From positions 930,001 through 994,000 of the forward strand of contig NZ_JAIVKU010000004.1 in assembly GCF_020524165.1 (NCBI RefSeq): 64,000 nt of DNA. The letters run 5' to 3'. The notes below the pieces were generated by a model. It was not told the origin of the DNA, searched no databases, and saw nothing but the letters and a program-made list of their open reading frames with translations. Numbering within the stretch: the stretch's first letter is position 1; every line of letters begins with the position of its first letter. Source of the DNA: Guptibacillus hwajinpoensis (GTDB lineage: Bacteria; Bacillota; Bacilli; Bacillales; Guptibacillaceae). Of the stretch, positions 28,444 through 37,549 are shown in pieces. The position numbers were made by a program, and so were the translations under genes.

Positions 28444-29673
28444 TCACCTTTCTAACTTCAATAATGTATTAAATCCATGTTTCACAGTACGTTTGCGAAT
28501 CGCATTGCGGTTCCCAGCAAGTTTCAGGGCAATCACTTTTTCACCAGATGGTGCATCCACACCGATATAAACGGTTCCAGCCTCTTTTCCTTCACTAGGA
28601 TCAGGACCAGCAACACCTGTGAAACTGATGCCAATATCGGTTTTGTATCTCGCTTTTACGCTTCTTGCGAGTTCAATCGCACACTCTTCACTTACGGCAC
28701 CGTATGCTTCAAGTGTCTCTTTTGATACGCCGATCTCTCGCTTTACTTCGTTAGAGTAACACACAACCCCTCCGTAGAAAAGTGATGATACTCCAGGGAG
28801 ATCTGTTAACTCCTGACTGAACATACCGCCTGTAAGGCTCTCCGCTGTTGAAATAGACCAGTTACGATCCTCAAGCATTGAAAAGACTTCTTTTGCAAGC
28901 GTCGTCTCTCCATAGCCATATAAAAACGATCCAACGCGTTCATGGATTTTCTTTTCTGTTTCATCAATCAACTTGTTTGCTTCTTCTTTTGAGTCAGCTT
29001 TAGCGGTTAAACGTAGTGTCACTTCCCACTCACCAGCTAGCGGTGCAATCGTAGGATTTGTTTGCTGATCAATTAAATCTTCAAGTTCTGTTTCGAGTCT
29101 CGATTCTCCAATGCCAAAAAACCGAAGAACACGTGAGACAATCGTATCTCCCTGCTTCAGCTGTCCAAGTAAATAGGGCTCTGCATAGTTTGTAAACATT
29201 GGATAAAGTTCTTTAGGAGGTCCAGGGAAAAGCATGTACGTATGATTGTTTTCCGTAAGAGCCATACCCGGAGCCATACCATTATCATTTCGAAGAACTG
29301 TAGCACCGTCTAGTACTAGTGCCTGCTTACGGTTATTTTCCGACATTGGAGCACCTGTTTTGTCATAATAAGCTTGAATTGTGTTCATTGCTTCTTCGTT
29401 ATAGACAAGCTTTTTATTGAGAGTTTCTGCGATCGTTTCTTTTGTAAGATCATCTTTCGTAGGACCAAGTCCACCTGTGAAAATCAGGAGGTCTGAGCGT
29501 GTCTGTGCAACTTCTATTGCCTGTTTTAAGCGCTCGTTATTATCGCCAACTACCGTATGATAAAAAACATTGATCCCAAGATCAGCCAGACGTTTTGAGA
29601 TAAACTGTGCATTTGTGTTTGCGATTTGTCCAAGTAATAACTCTGAACCAATTCCAATAATTTCAGCGTTCAT
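28444..29673 (-). CDS. cinA: CinA, NMN amidohydrolase-type competence/damage-inducible protein
   Basis: CinA has an N-terminal MoCF-like domain (about 1-170, with [11 protein letters not shown]) and a C-terminal CinA deamidase domain (about 250-409, with STAESLTGG and [14 protein letters not shown]). In characterised relatives it hydrolyses ADP-ribose and deamidates NMN in pyridine-nucleotide salvage. It is induced with recA in competent cells of several Firmicutes. Length 409 fits. It belongs to the conserved pgsA-cinA-recA string, here split by a helicase gene. Confidence 0.95.
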   Translation of the reverse strand: MNAEIIGIGSELLLGQIANTNAQFISKRLADLGINVFYHTVVGDNNERLKQAIEVAQTRSDLLIFTGGLGPTKDDLTKETIAETLNKKLVYNEEAMNTIQAYYDKTGAPMSENNRKQALVLDGATVLRNDNGMAPGMALTENNHTYMLFPGPPKELYPMFTNYAEPYLLGQLKQGDTIVSRVLRFFGIGESRLETELEDLIDQQTNPTIAPLAGEWEVTLRLTAKADSKEEANKLIDETEKKIHERVGSFLYGYGETTLAKEVFSMLEDRNWSISTAESLTGGMFSQELTDLPGVSSLFYGGVVCYSNEVKREIGVSKETLEAYGAVSEECAIELARSVKARYKTDIGISFTGVAGPDPSEGKEAGTVYIGVDAPSGEKVIALKLAGNRNAIRKRTVKHGFNTLLKLER

Positions 29674-29737
29674 TTCTAACCATCCCCTCTATTCGAATCA
29701 AAGTACTGATTCAATAGCTTATCATTCGTCCACTTCC

Positions 29738-29767
29738 ATTATACAATGGTTTTGCCTTTACGTATAA
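29738..29767 (-). promoter_or_regulatory. Possible cinA promoter
   Basis: A perfect TATAAT (complement of 29738-29743) lies 64 bases upstream of cinA. The best -35 is TTATAC (complement of 29762-29767) at 18 bp, which is weak. Confidence 0.45.
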
Positions 29768-29822
29768 GAATGCGCACTGAAGAAACAAAGATACGTATGA
29801 CTTTAATCGCCTTTTGAGGGCT

Positions 29823-29850
29823 CAAAAGGGAACAGAATGATCTGTTCCCT
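29823..29850 (-). terminator. Intrinsic terminator after pgsA
   Basis: Arms GGGAACAG (29828-29835) and CTGTTCCC (29842-29849) form an 8-bp perfect stem with a 6-base loop. On the minus strand TTTTGAG follows, a short U tract. Confidence 0.75.
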
Positions 29851-29857
29851 AAAGGTG

Positions 29858-30436
29858 TTAACGTGATTTAAGTAGGACCTCTTTATTCTTAGAGAAGTAA
29901 TCCCATCCCGAATAGACTGTAATAATAAGCGCAGCCCATAAGGAAATCGTTGCAAAAGGAAAACCAATGGCTTCAAACGGAACATTCTGAATCAAAAGCA
30001 TGATAATCGCGATGATTTGAATCCACGTTTTCAATTTACCAAGATTGCTCGCGGCAAGAACCTCTCCTTCTGAGGAAGCAACCAATCTTAATCCCGTGAC
30101 AGCAAATTCACGGCTAAGAATAATAACAACAATCCACGCTGGCGCACTTCCAAGCTCAACGAGTGAAACAAACGCTGAGGTCACGAGAAGCTTATCGGCA
30201 AGCGGATCGAGGAATTTCCCGAGATTCGTGACCAGGTTATGTTTTCTAGCTATGTAACCGTCTATCCAATCGGTTACCGAGGCAAAAATAAAGATCGCGG
30301 TTGCAATTAAATGAGAATTTAATAAAACGGTACCTGCGATTTCTGTTTCACCTAGCGGCAGTGGCGCCAGAAGAAAAATAAGAAAAACAGGAATTAAAAA
30401 AATGCGTGATACGGTAATTTTATTAGGCAAATTCAC
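29858..30436 (-). CDS. pgsA: CDP-diacylglycerol--glycerol-3-phosphate 3-phosphatidyltransferase
   Basis: PgsA makes phosphatidylglycerol phosphate, the first committed step to phosphatidylglycerol, in the membrane. The CDP-alcohol phosphatidyltransferase motif is complete: D56, D59, G60, A63, R64, G73, D77 and D81. Several membrane helices are evident (about 8-28, 42-56, 87-105, 140-160 and 165-180). The start is GTG at 30436 with TAGGAGG upstream. It follows rodZ, as in B. subtilis. Confidence 0.96.
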   Translation of the reverse strand: MNLPNKITVSRIFLIPVFLIFLLAPLPLGETEIAGTVLLNSHLIATAIFIFASVTDWIDGYIARKHNLVTNLGKFLDPLADKLLVTSAFVSLVELGSAPAWIVVIILSREFAVTGLRLVASSEGEVLAASNLGKLKTWIQIIAIIMLLIQNVPFEAIGFPFATISLWAALIITVYSGWDYFSKNKEVLLKSR

Positions 30437-30581
30437 GTGTGTTCCTCCTAAATGTCATGTAACCTATTAATCGTGTGCTGATCTCTTTTTATTTTCTTCC
30501 TCACAACCCCACTAAATCGTATTCTATTCTATCACTGTTTCTTTCATGCAGAAAGGAAAACTTCACCAATCTAGAATCGAA

Positions 30582-30608
30582 AGAAAAGAGCCATCTGAAA
30601 GATGACTC
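30582..30608 (-). terminator. Intrinsic terminator after rodZ
   Basis: Arms GAGCCATC and GATGACTC form an 8-bp stem with one G-T pair and a 5-base loop. On the minus strand TTTTCTTTC follows. Confidence 0.75.
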
Positions 30609-30617
30609 CATGAGAGC

Positions 30618-31565
30618 TTAATCTGCTTTTTTGAAATTAATCGTAACATTTTGAACAACTGGTTCTTTAGGAATGTCGAGCTTCTCGCCATTCACAAACA
30701 CTTCAATGCTAGGTGAACTTCCTAGTCGAAGCGTCGCAGATGTTTCACTCGATAAATCTTGCGTCACATTTTTCCCTTTAGCAAGACTCTCGTAGACATA
30801 CTTTTTATCACTCGCCCCTGTTAAAGCGACCCAGCTAGAGCCTGATGCTTTTAGCTTCACTTCAAACTGATCTGCGTTAGTGATGTCATAAGTTGAATGA
30901 TCCGCATCACTCTTTACTTTCTTAATCTCCATTTCAGGAGCTGGTTCTTCTTCTTTCTCTTCCGCAGGCTTTTCTTCAGTTTCATCCTTTGCTTTTTCAT
31001 CGTCAGACTTTGCTTTATCATCTTGTGTCGCATCGTCTGATGATGCAGCATTCTCTTCATCACTTACTTCATCTGAGTTAGGAGCACTGCCGCTGTTTTC
31101 ATCACTTGTTACTTGCTCTTCCGCCTGATTTGTCGTTGCATTCTGATTTGTTTTCTGATCACCGCTCTGAACAACATACCAGATTAACGCGGCCACACCT
31201 ACAATCAGGAGCACAACGAGAACAGATGGAAAAACGGAAGACCATTTCGAAGACGCAGATGATGATTTGCTTGGTGTTGACGGCCTTCTCATTTTCCTTG
31301 GTGGTAAACTTTCAGGCACATCTGCATTTGCTTTTGGAATTTCAGAAGCGTACTCCTCAAGCAATTCTTCCCCGTGAAGGCCAACTGCTTCCGCATAGTT
31401 TTTAATGAATGCACGCGTATAAAAATTACCTGGAAGCAGTTCGTAATTTCCTTCTTCAATGGCAAGAAGATAGCGTTTTTGAATCTTAGTAATGGACTGA
31501 ATTTCCTCGAGCGATAATCCCTTATCATTTCGAGCTTCCTTCAGACGTTGACCTAGCTCTGTCAA
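30618..31565 (-). CDS. rodZ: RodZ-type cell-shape protein (YmfM)
   Basis: RodZ links the MreB cytoskeleton to the membrane. It has an N-terminal helix-turn-helix domain (about 1-75), a basic stretch, one transmembrane helix (about 112-132), a long acidic Glu/Asp/Ala/Lys-rich linker (about 135-215) and a C-terminal beta domain outside the cell. The start is TTG at 31565 with AGGTG 7 bases upstream; the residues that follow (TELGQRLKEAR) match the family N-terminus, so no later start is needed. It lies between ymfK and pgsA as in B. subtilis. Confidence 0.92.
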   Translation of the reverse strand: MTELGQRLKEARNDKGLSLEEIQSITKIQKRYLLAIEEGNYELLPGNFYTRAFIKNYAEAVGLHGEELLEEYASEIPKANADVPESLPPRKMRRPSTPSKSSSASSKWSSVFPSVLVVLLIVGVAALIWYVVQSGDQKTNQNATTNQAEEQVTSDENSGSAPNSDEVSDEENAASSDDATQDDKAKSDDEKAKDETEEKPAEEKEEEPAPEMEIKKVKSDADHSTYDITNADQFEVKLKASGSSWVALTGASDKKYVYESLAKGKNVTQDLSSETSATLRLGSSPSIEVFVNGEKLDIPKEPVVQNVTINFKKAD

Positions 31566-31582
31566 TGAAAAACACCTACCAA

Positions 31583-32365
31583 TTAGTTAAAGTCTAAGCT
31601 TGAAAATCCAGAAGATCGATTTTCAATTACCTGATATGTAATTTCTTGATCCGGATCGTCTCGCAATTCAATTATATAATCAAAATCGTTCATCGTATAC
31701 TCTGTTTCTTGAACAAATATATCAGGATGTTCGACAACCTTTGTTGCCGGTAGTCTCATAATATCACGAAGTACCTGCCAGTGCCGCTCTGAAGCTCTTC
31801 TTGCAGATACAATTCCATCAATTAAAAAAATATGATCGCTATTTAATTCGTCATCTGCGATTTGAGTGCGAACCGTTTGTTTTAGCATTGTCGAGGATAA
31901 AAATACCCATCGTTTGTTCGCACAAACGCTTGAAGCAACAATAGATTCAGTTTTACCTACTCGGGGCATTCCACGAATACCGACGAGCTTATGGCCATCC
32001 TGCTTAAAGATTTCAGCTAGAAAATCAACGAGCAAACCAAGCTCGTCTCGAATAAATCGAAACGTTTTCTTATCATCTGCGTCACGCTGGATATACCTTC
32101 CATGTCGTACAGCAAGACGATCGCGTAATTTTGGTTCCCTCATTTTGGTTACCGTAATATTATCCATCGTATTGAGAATGGACTCAAGTCGCTCGATCTG
32201 CTCGATTTCATCAACAAGAAGAAGCAGGCCTCTTCGCATATCGTCCACACCATTGATCGTAATGATATTAATACCGAGCATACCTAATAGGGAAGCGACG
32301 TCGCCTAAAAGGCCCGGTCTATTTTTATGTATTTCGTATTCCAGATACCATTCCTTCTTCTCCAT
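31583..32365 (-). CDS. ymfK: YmfK/DUF3388 family protein (ACT-like plus P-loop)
   Basis: This is a 260-residue protein of unknown function conserved in bacilli. The N-terminus (about 5-75) reads like an ACT domain (KNRPGLLGDVASLLGMLGI). A P-loop-like GMPRVGKT occurs at 132-139, followed by an ATPase-like LIDG segment. It may be a nucleotide-binding regulator, but no role is established. It is 17 bp upstream of rodZ. Confidence 0.88.
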   Translation of the reverse strand: MEKKEWYLEYEIHKNRPGLLGDVASLLGMLGINIITINGVDDMRRGLLLLVDEIEQIERLESILNTMDNITVTKMREPKLRDRLAVRHGRYIQRDADDKKTFRFIRDELGLLVDFLAEIFKQDGHKLVGIRGMPRVGKTESIVASSVCANKRWVFLSSTMLKQTVRTQIADDELNSDHIFLIDGIVSARRASERHWQVLRDIMRLPATKVVEHPDIFVQETEYTMNDFDYIIELRDDPDQEITYQVIENRSSGFSSLDFN

Positions 32366-32490
32366 ACGCCAACTCCTTTAGCCACAAATTTCCTATGTTC
32401 CTTTAATCATAAATGATTTTCATAAAGGTTAAAAGAGATGAATAGGGATTTTGTTTACTTTTCTTACAACATTTGAACAATTTCATAGAA

Positions 32491-32519
32491 AAAGAAGGGT
32501 AACGGTGCACCCTCCTTTT
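32491..32519 (-). terminator. Intrinsic terminator after ymfJ
   Basis: Arms AAGAAGGGT and ACCCTCCTT form a 9-bp stem with one G-T pair and an 8-base loop. On the minus strand CTTTTTC follows. Confidence 0.7.
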
Positions 32520-32533
32520 AAAGAAATCATCAT

Positions 32534-32785
32534 TTATCTTTCGTTTTGAACAAGCTTAACCATCATATTTGCGATCGCATGCTGTTCTTCTTGACTTGCT
32601 ACATGCCATAGGTCAGCAAGAAGCTGCTCCTGCTCATTCTTTGCTTTCACTCCATCAGCAAGGTATCCGCCGATCTGATAAGCAACATCTGAGACAACTT
32701 CTTGAGAAAGCCCTTGCTGTTCGCCTTGACTTAAGCGATCGTGCAAGAACCCTTTCCATGAATCAAAATTATCTAGTACAGACAT
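32534..32785 (-). CDS. ymfJ: DUF3243 family protein YmfJ
   Basis: YmfJ is an 83-residue, all-helical acidic protein of the DUF3243 family found across Bacillaceae, with no established function. The start MSVLDNFDSW is typical and AAAGGAGGG lies upstream. It occupies the conserved place between ymfI and ymfK. A terminator follows it. Confidence 0.9.
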   Translation of the reverse strand: MSVLDNFDSWKGFLHDRLSQGEQQGLSQEVVSDVAYQIGGYLADGVKAKNEQEQLLADLWHVASQEEQHAIANMMVKLVQNER

Positions 32786-32854
32786 CTATGTCCCTCCTTT
32801 ATCAAGTCATCACCTATATGTTGTCTCGAAGGAATGGACATTATGCATCGTTTT

Positions 32855-33565
32855 TTATTGCCAGGCTCCATCAATGGAAATTATTTGACCGCTTATGTAG
32901 GAAGCTTCTGTTGAATCTAAAAATGAAATCAATGCAGCTACCTCTTCAGGCTGACCGGCTCTCCCCATCGGTATTTCATCAACTAAAGTTTGTTCATCTT
33001 CCCCAGATATTCGTGCATTCATTTCGGTTGAAATATAGCCTGGTGCGACGGCATTCACTCGGACGCCACTCGGCCCTAATTCTCTAGCTAACCCCTTCAC
33101 AAAAGCATTCAAGCCCCCTTTTACGGAAGAATAAACCACTTCACAAGATGCTCCAGATAAGCCGAATACTGACGACACCACGATAATGGAACCTTGTTTC
33201 TTTTGCACCATAGAGGAAATGTAGTGCTTTGCAAGCTTAATGGATGATGTAAGATGAAGCTGAATCATGGCATCTATTTCATCTCCTGACATATCTGTTA
33301 ACAAACCAAAGTAGCTGTTACCGGCATTTAGAATGAGTGTATCCACTTCCTCAACCTTATCTGTCAAAACCGCTACCCCGTCTTTTTTTGCTAAATTAGA
33401 TTGGACTGGTACGAGGTCCGCATAAGAATATTCCGCTTCCATTTCTTGTATCGAAACAGCGTTGGTGTTGTAGTGAGCAAAAACGCGATCGCCTTTTTGC
33501 AAGTAGTTCATCGTAATGGCTCTTCCAATACCTCCACTAGCCCCAGTGATCAAAACGTCTTTCAC
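32855..33565 (-). CDS. ymfI: EF-P 5-aminopentanone reductase (SDR family, YmfI)
   Basis: YmfI reduces 5-aminopentanone to 5-aminopentanol on the lysine of elongation factor P, a modification needed for swarming and polyproline translation in B. subtilis. It is a short-chain dehydrogenase: TGASGGIG (7-14), NAG at 80-82, catalytic Ser near 132, Y145 and K149 (YSSVK). Length is 236. The start is GTG at 33565 with GAGAGGAAG upstream. It follows ymfF-ymfH, the peptidase pair associated with the same modification. Confidence 0.92.
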   Translation of the reverse strand: MKDVLITGASGGIGRAITMNYLQKGDRVFAHYNTNAVSIQEMEAEYSYADLVPVQSNLAKKDGVAVLTDKVEEVDTLILNAGNSYFGLLTDMSGDEIDAMIQLHLTSSIKLAKHYISSMVQKKQGSIIVVSSVFGLSGASCEVVYSSVKGGLNAFVKGLARELGPSGVRVNAVAPGYISTEMNARISGEDEQTLVDEIPMGRAGQPEEVAALISFLDSTEASYISGQIISIDGAWQ

Positions 33566-33613
33566 AAAACTCTTCCTCTCTTTTGAAACTGAAAACAGTT
33601 TTTATCATCAGTG

Positions 33614-33639
33614 AAAAAGCACCCGGTCGGGTGCTTTTT
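33614..33639 (-). terminator. Intrinsic terminator at the end of ymfH
   Basis: An 11-bp perfect stem (AAAAAGCACCC / GGGTGCTTTTT) with a 4-base loop works on either strand and touches the ymfH stop codon. Confidence 0.88.
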
Positions 33640-34924
33640 AGCTCTTCGGAACAACTTGACAAACAGTAAATGACTCTTCTGCGAAATGACCTTTAACTGC
33701 TTCTTCGATATCTTTTGCCGTAATCGATTCAAGCATAGGAACAACTTCAAATAAATCCATGTCATTAAACCGATAGCGAGTAAACTGATTCGCAATAAAT
33801 TCTGGTGAATTTAATGCCCGTAAAAAGCTACCGATTTTTTTCTTTCTGATACGCTCAAGCTGATCGGAATTCACTGCTTCATTTTTAAATGATTGGATCA
33901 TCTCATATAACCGATCTGCAAGCTCATCAGGTGAACTTGTGTTGCTTCCAACGATTGAAAAGCCGAACTTCTCTTCTTCCGTAAAGTCATATGAAAAGCT
34001 CTGATCAATTAACCCTTCATTGTAAAGCTTCTCATAATTCTCGGAGCTTTGACCAAACATTAAGTCAAGCGCAAGATTAATGGATAACTCATGCTTTAGT
34101 AGATCTTCTCCCTGGCGTCCAGGGTTCGGTTCTTTAAATCCAACGAGGCATTTCGCCACTTGAACAGACATTGGGAGAACTTTCTTTTGCTCCGCTACTT
34201 TTTTCGGCTCTTTATCAAAAAAGCGTTCGATTGGCGGCTGATCTTTATACGATTTTGATGCCTGATTTTTCTCCACAAATGACATAATTTCATTCGGCTC
34301 AACTGCACCTACAATAAATAACACCATATTTGAAGGGTGATAGAACGTTTCATAGCACGTATACAGGGATTCTTTCGTGATTTTTGCGATTGAATCAATT
34401 GTACCAGCTATATCAATTTTTACCGGATGGTGGTGAAACATATTTTCAATTACACCAAAATAGGCACGCCAATCAGAATTGTCATTGTACATTTCAATTT
34501 CCTGGCCGATAATGCCCTTTTCTTTTTCAACACTTTGATCGCTAAAGTAAGGATCTTGAACAAAGTTCACGAGTGTTTCAAGGTTCTGCATGACGTTCTG
34601 AGTAGTTGAAAACAAGTAAGCGGTTCTTGTAAACGAAGTAAATGCATTCGAAGATGCCCCCTGCTTACTAAAATCTTGAAATACATCTCGGTCTTCTTTC
34701 TCGAACATTTTGTGCTCTAGGAAATGAGCAATACCATCTGGGACTTGCACATCCTCTGATCCGTTTAGTGGAACGAAATGATTGTCTACTGAGCCATATT
34801 TTGTTGTGAATGTGGCGTACGTTTTATTAAATCCCTTTTTAGGAAGAACATACACATCAAGACCATTGTCCATCGTTTGATGATAGAGCGTTTCCTGCAA
34901 CTGATTAAATGGAATAGTTTTCAT
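33638..34924 (-). CDS. ymfH: M16-family peptidase YmfH
   Basis: YmfH is the active-type partner of a two-subunit M16 zinc peptidase associated with EF-P modification. The inverted zinc motif is H67-F-L-E70-H71, with a downstream glutamate in GQEIEMYND as third ligand. Length (428) is typical. It begins 2 bp after ymfF ends. The combination of one catalytic subunit (this) and one inactive subunit (ymfF) is the usual architecture. Confidence 0.93.
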   Translation of the reverse strand: MKTIPFNQLQETLYHQTMDNGLDVYVLPKKGFNKTYATFTTKYGSVDNHFVPLNGSEDVQVPDGIAHFLEHKMFEKEDRDVFQDFSKQGASSNAFTSFTRTAYLFSTTQNVMQNLETLVNFVQDPYFSDQSVEKEKGIIGQEIEMYNDNSDWRAYFGVIENMFHHHPVKIDIAGTIDSIAKITKESLYTCYETFYHPSNMVLFIVGAVEPNEIMSFVEKNQASKSYKDQPPIERFFDKEPKKVAEQKKVLPMSVQVAKCLVGFKEPNPGRQGEDLLKHELSINLALDLMFGQSSENYEKLYNEGLIDQSFSYDFTEEEKFGFSIVGSNTSSPDELADRLYEMIQSFKNEAVNSDQLERIRKKKIGSFLRALNSPEFIANQFTRYRFNDMDLFEVVPMLESITAKDIEEAVKGHFAEESFTVCQVVPKS

Positions 34925-34926
34925 GA

Positions 34927-36204
34927 TTAAGCCTCCTCGCCTTTTAAGAAATAAACGGTATCAAGCTTAACCTTATCCGCAACCGCTAAAATATCTTCTT
35001 TTGTCACAGCTTCTACTCCGTCAAGCCACTCTTCAATTGTACGTAGCTTCTGTGAAACGACCCCATGATACAGAAGTTCTACCATACCTTTTGCATCGTC
35101 GACCGTTTCTAGGAGCTGATTTCGAATCATCGTTTTCGTTTGCTTCATTTCGTCTTCGTTAAAATCTCCATCTCTCATCGCAGTAAGCTGTTCCTTAATA
35201 ATATCAACAGTCTTGTGATAGTTTTTAAACTCAATGCCAGACATGACGATGATTAACCCTTTGTGACTTTCATAGCGAGAAGCCGCATAATAAGCAAGAC
35301 TCTCCTTTTCACGGACATTACGGAAAAGCTTGGAATGAGAGAATCCTCCAAACATACCATTAAATACCTGAAGAGCGAAGTATTCATCATCCGCATAGCC
35401 AACGCCAGAACGGAAGCCCATATGAAGCTTTCCTTGCTTAATTTCCTGTGTTTCAAGAATTTCTTTCTCTTCGACATCCAGTGACGCCTTTTCGGTTATT
35501 TCAGACTGCCGTTCCGTACGCTCTTCAAAAGGAAAAAGCTCTTTAACCACTTTTTCTGCATCCACGCCTTCTAAGTTACCAACTAAATAAAAGTCAATTT
35601 CATCTTCTGCACAAACTTTTTTATAATAATCATAAAGAGACTGCGCCGTCACGCGATCCACTTCATCTTTTTCTCCATAAATATGCAAACCAAAAGCCTC
35701 ATTCGGGAACATCTCTTGTGTAAGTCTCATGTTCGAATAACGCATTTTATCATCATAAATAGATTGGATTCGCTGTTTCATCGTACGCTTTTCTTTATCA
35801 ACAATCGAAGAATCAAAGCCAGATCCATCCGTCTTCGGATTCATGATCACTTCTGAAAGTAAAGAAAGGGCTTTCTTAAACAAAGGTTCATCTTCAGAAA
35901 GAAACTTTTCATTCGCAAAATCCATACGGAACGTCATCACATGGAAATCACCTTTCTTAGCAAGATCCACACCAAGCGTTGCGCCATAAAGCTTCTCAAG
36001 CTCCGTACGGACCGCTTTTGAAGAAGCATAGTTTTTCGTACCGCTTTGCAACACATATGGCAAAAGAGCCCTCTCTGTGACCGTCTCCTTCGTCAAACGC
36101 GCCTTAAATTGAACCACAACCGTCGTCGTTTTATATTTATCCGTCTGGATCCTATGTAGCGTCAAACCGCCGCACGAGGTTTTCTCATGAGGGATAATCG
36201 CCAT
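34927..36204 (-). CDS. ymfF: M16-family peptidase-like protein YmfF (catalytically inactive type)
   Basis: This 425-residue protein has the M16 fold but no HxxEH zinc motif in its N-terminal half; the region where it should lie reads RALLPYVLQSG. It is probably the non-catalytic partner of YmfH, as in other bacilli. The ATG at 36204 has GGAGTGAGG upstream; the frame stays open to 36240 without another good site. It begins the ymfF-H-I group after the repeat-bearing gap. Confidence 0.92.
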   Translation of the reverse strand: MAIIPHEKTSCGGLTLHRIQTDKYKTTTVVVQFKARLTKETVTERALLPYVLQSGTKNYASSKAVRTELEKLYGATLGVDLAKKGDFHVMTFRMDFANEKFLSEDEPLFKKALSLLSEVIMNPKTDGSGFDSSIVDKEKRTMKQRIQSIYDDKMRYSNMRLTQEMFPNEAFGLHIYGEKDEVDRVTAQSLYDYYKKVCAEDEIDFYLVGNLEGVDAEKVVKELFPFEERTERQSEITEKASLDVEEKEILETQEIKQGKLHMGFRSGVGYADDEYFALQVFNGMFGGFSHSKLFRNVREKESLAYYAASRYESHKGLIIVMSGIEFKNYHKTVDIIKEQLTAMRDGDFNEDEMKQTKTMIRNQLLETVDDAKGMVELLYHGVVSQKLRTIEEWLDGVEAVTKEDILAVADKVKLDTVYFLKGEEA

Positions 36205-36311
36205 TGACCTCACTCCTTTTTTAAATCCATTACCTACCATTAGAGGAAAGTAAAACTTACCCCCTTTATACCATAGTATGTGTCATAGTGTAAGCAATTA
36301 GTACTTTTTAA

Positions 36312-36430
36312 AAGAAAAGCGGAAGTGGGCGGTTAGACACGGCAGGCACTGGAGCCCTATAAATTGAACACGCCCTTTGTGTTCGAGTTATAGGGTGAAG
36401 TGACCGAGAGTCTGTCCACTGCAGCTGGAT
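36312..36430. repeat. Palindromic interspersed repeat, copy 1
   Basis: The element begins AAGAAAAGCGGAAG. It contains a hairpin with arms at 36355-36371 and 36379-36395 (CCCTATAA...TTGAACAC paired with GTGTTCGA...TTATAGGG, one mismatched pair plus one internal mismatch). The flanks (GTGGGCGGTTAGAC and GAGAGTCTGTCCAC) also show imperfect inverted symmetry. The whole looks like a noncoding bacillus interspersed repeat rather than a gene or terminator. Confidence 0.7.
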
Positions 36431-36431
36431 C

Positions 36432-36500
36432 AAGAAAAGCGGAAGAGCCCGTTTAGCCTCGACAGGCGCTCGGGCCCCATAAGTTAAACACGTTCTTTAT
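36432..36500. repeat. Palindromic interspersed repeat, copy 2 (truncated)
   Basis: The same start (AAGAAAAGCGGAAG) recurs exactly 120 bp after copy 1. It aligns to copy 1 without gaps for about 65 bases at roughly three-quarters identity by eye. The right arm of the hairpin is missing, so this copy is incomplete. Together with copy 1 it fills most of the 382-bp gap between nupQ and ymfF. Confidence 0.65.
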
Positions 36501-36546
36501 TAGTATAATGCCTCTCCTTCTCCCACTACAAAACACAACCCAAAAC

Positions 36547-36576
36547 AAAAAGCCCTCCGTTTGCACGAAGAGCTTT
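36547..36576 (-). terminator. Intrinsic terminator after nupQ
   Basis: A 12-bp stem (AAAGCCCTCCGT / ACGAAGAGCTTT, two G-T pairs) closes on a GCAA-type tetraloop on the minus strand and is followed by TTTTTG. Confidence 0.88.
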
Positions 36577-36586
36577 CCTCAAAACG

Positions 36587-37549
36587 TTATCGCTTCCCTT
36601 TTTCATACGGCTGACCAATTGCTTTTGGCGCATCCGCTCGTCCAACAAGTCCTGCAAGCGCAAGAATGGTTAACACGTAAGGAGAAATGAGAAGATATAC
36701 CTCTGGAATTTCTTTTAAGCCTGGAATTTGTTGACCAGTGATACTAAGCGATTGAGCAAGACCAAAGAATAACGCTGCTCCCATCGCACCTAGTGGATGC
36801 CACTTTCCAAAGATCATTGCGGCTAGTGCCATAAAGCCCTGTCCAGAAATCGTTGCGTGACTAAAGTTACCTGCGATCGAAGTCGCGTAAACCGCACCGC
36901 CCAAACCGGCAAACCCACCACTAAGCATAACCGCCACATAGCGCATTTTCGTTACATTAATCCCCATCGTATCTGCAGCCATTGGATGCTCACCTACTGA
37001 GCGCAGACGAAGACCGAACGGCGTTTTATAGAGAACCCACCACACAAGAAATGCCAGTGCAATTGCAATATAAGACGTGTAATAGGCACTCGAAAAAAAC
37101 AGAGGTCCAATAAAGGGGATGTCGCTTAGAAACGGAACATCCGTTTTATAGATACGTTCTTGAATAATCGGCGTTTGTCCTGCGTCAAAAATTTTCTTCA
37201 CAAGGAAAATGGCAAGTCCAGCCGCAAGGAAGTTAAGGGCCACGCCACTTACAACTTGATCCGCTCTAAACGAAATACTCGCAACCGCATGAAGCAACGA
37301 GAACAGCATCCCGATAATAATCGCAACAACTAATGAAAACCACGGAGAAGCAGCACCCATTCCCCACTGTTCGCCTAGAATGGTAAACAATGCGCCTGTA
37401 AAGGCACCCATTAACATTAACCCTTCGAGACCGATGTTTACTACGCCTGACCGTTCACTGAATACTCCACCAAGAGCCGTGAAAATCAGGGGAGCTGCTG
37501 AAAAGATAGCGGCAGGAATAATGAGCTGAAGAATCTGCATAAAATCCAT
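36587..37549 (-). CDS. nupQ: Nucleoside ABC transporter permease (NupQ type)
   Basis: This is the second inner-membrane permease of a BMP-type nucleoside importer, 320 residues with about nine hydrophobic helices. Landmarks include GVVNIGLEGLMLMGAF near residue 35 and a cytoplasmic loop with GLRLRSVGEHP. The ATG overlaps the nupP stop (TAATG). In B. subtilis the guanosine importer nupNOPQ lies elsewhere on the chromosome; here the genes sit between spoIIIE and ymfF. Confidence 0.9.
   Translation of the reverse strand: MDFMQILQLIIPAAIFSAAPLIFTALGGVFSERSGVVNIGLEGLMLMGAFTGALFTILGEQWGMGAASPWFSLVVAIIIGMLFSLLHAVASISFRADQVVSGVALNFLAAGLAIFLVKKIFDAGQTPIIQERIYKTDVPFLSDIPFIGPLFFSSAYYTSYIAIALAFLVWWVLYKTPFGLRLRSVGEHPMAADTMGINVTKMRYVAVMLSGGFAGLGGAVYATSIAGNFSHATISGQGFMALAAMIFGKWHPLGAMGAALFFGLAQSLSITGQQIPGLKEIPEVYLLISPYVLTILALAGLVGRADAPKAIGQPYEKGKR

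Noticed and set aside
31866..33087. Long plus-strand open frames (171 and 172 codons)
   Set aside because: They lie opposite ymfK, ymfJ and ymfI, whose proteins are recognisable. The plus-strand translations match nothing and lack ribosome-binding sites.
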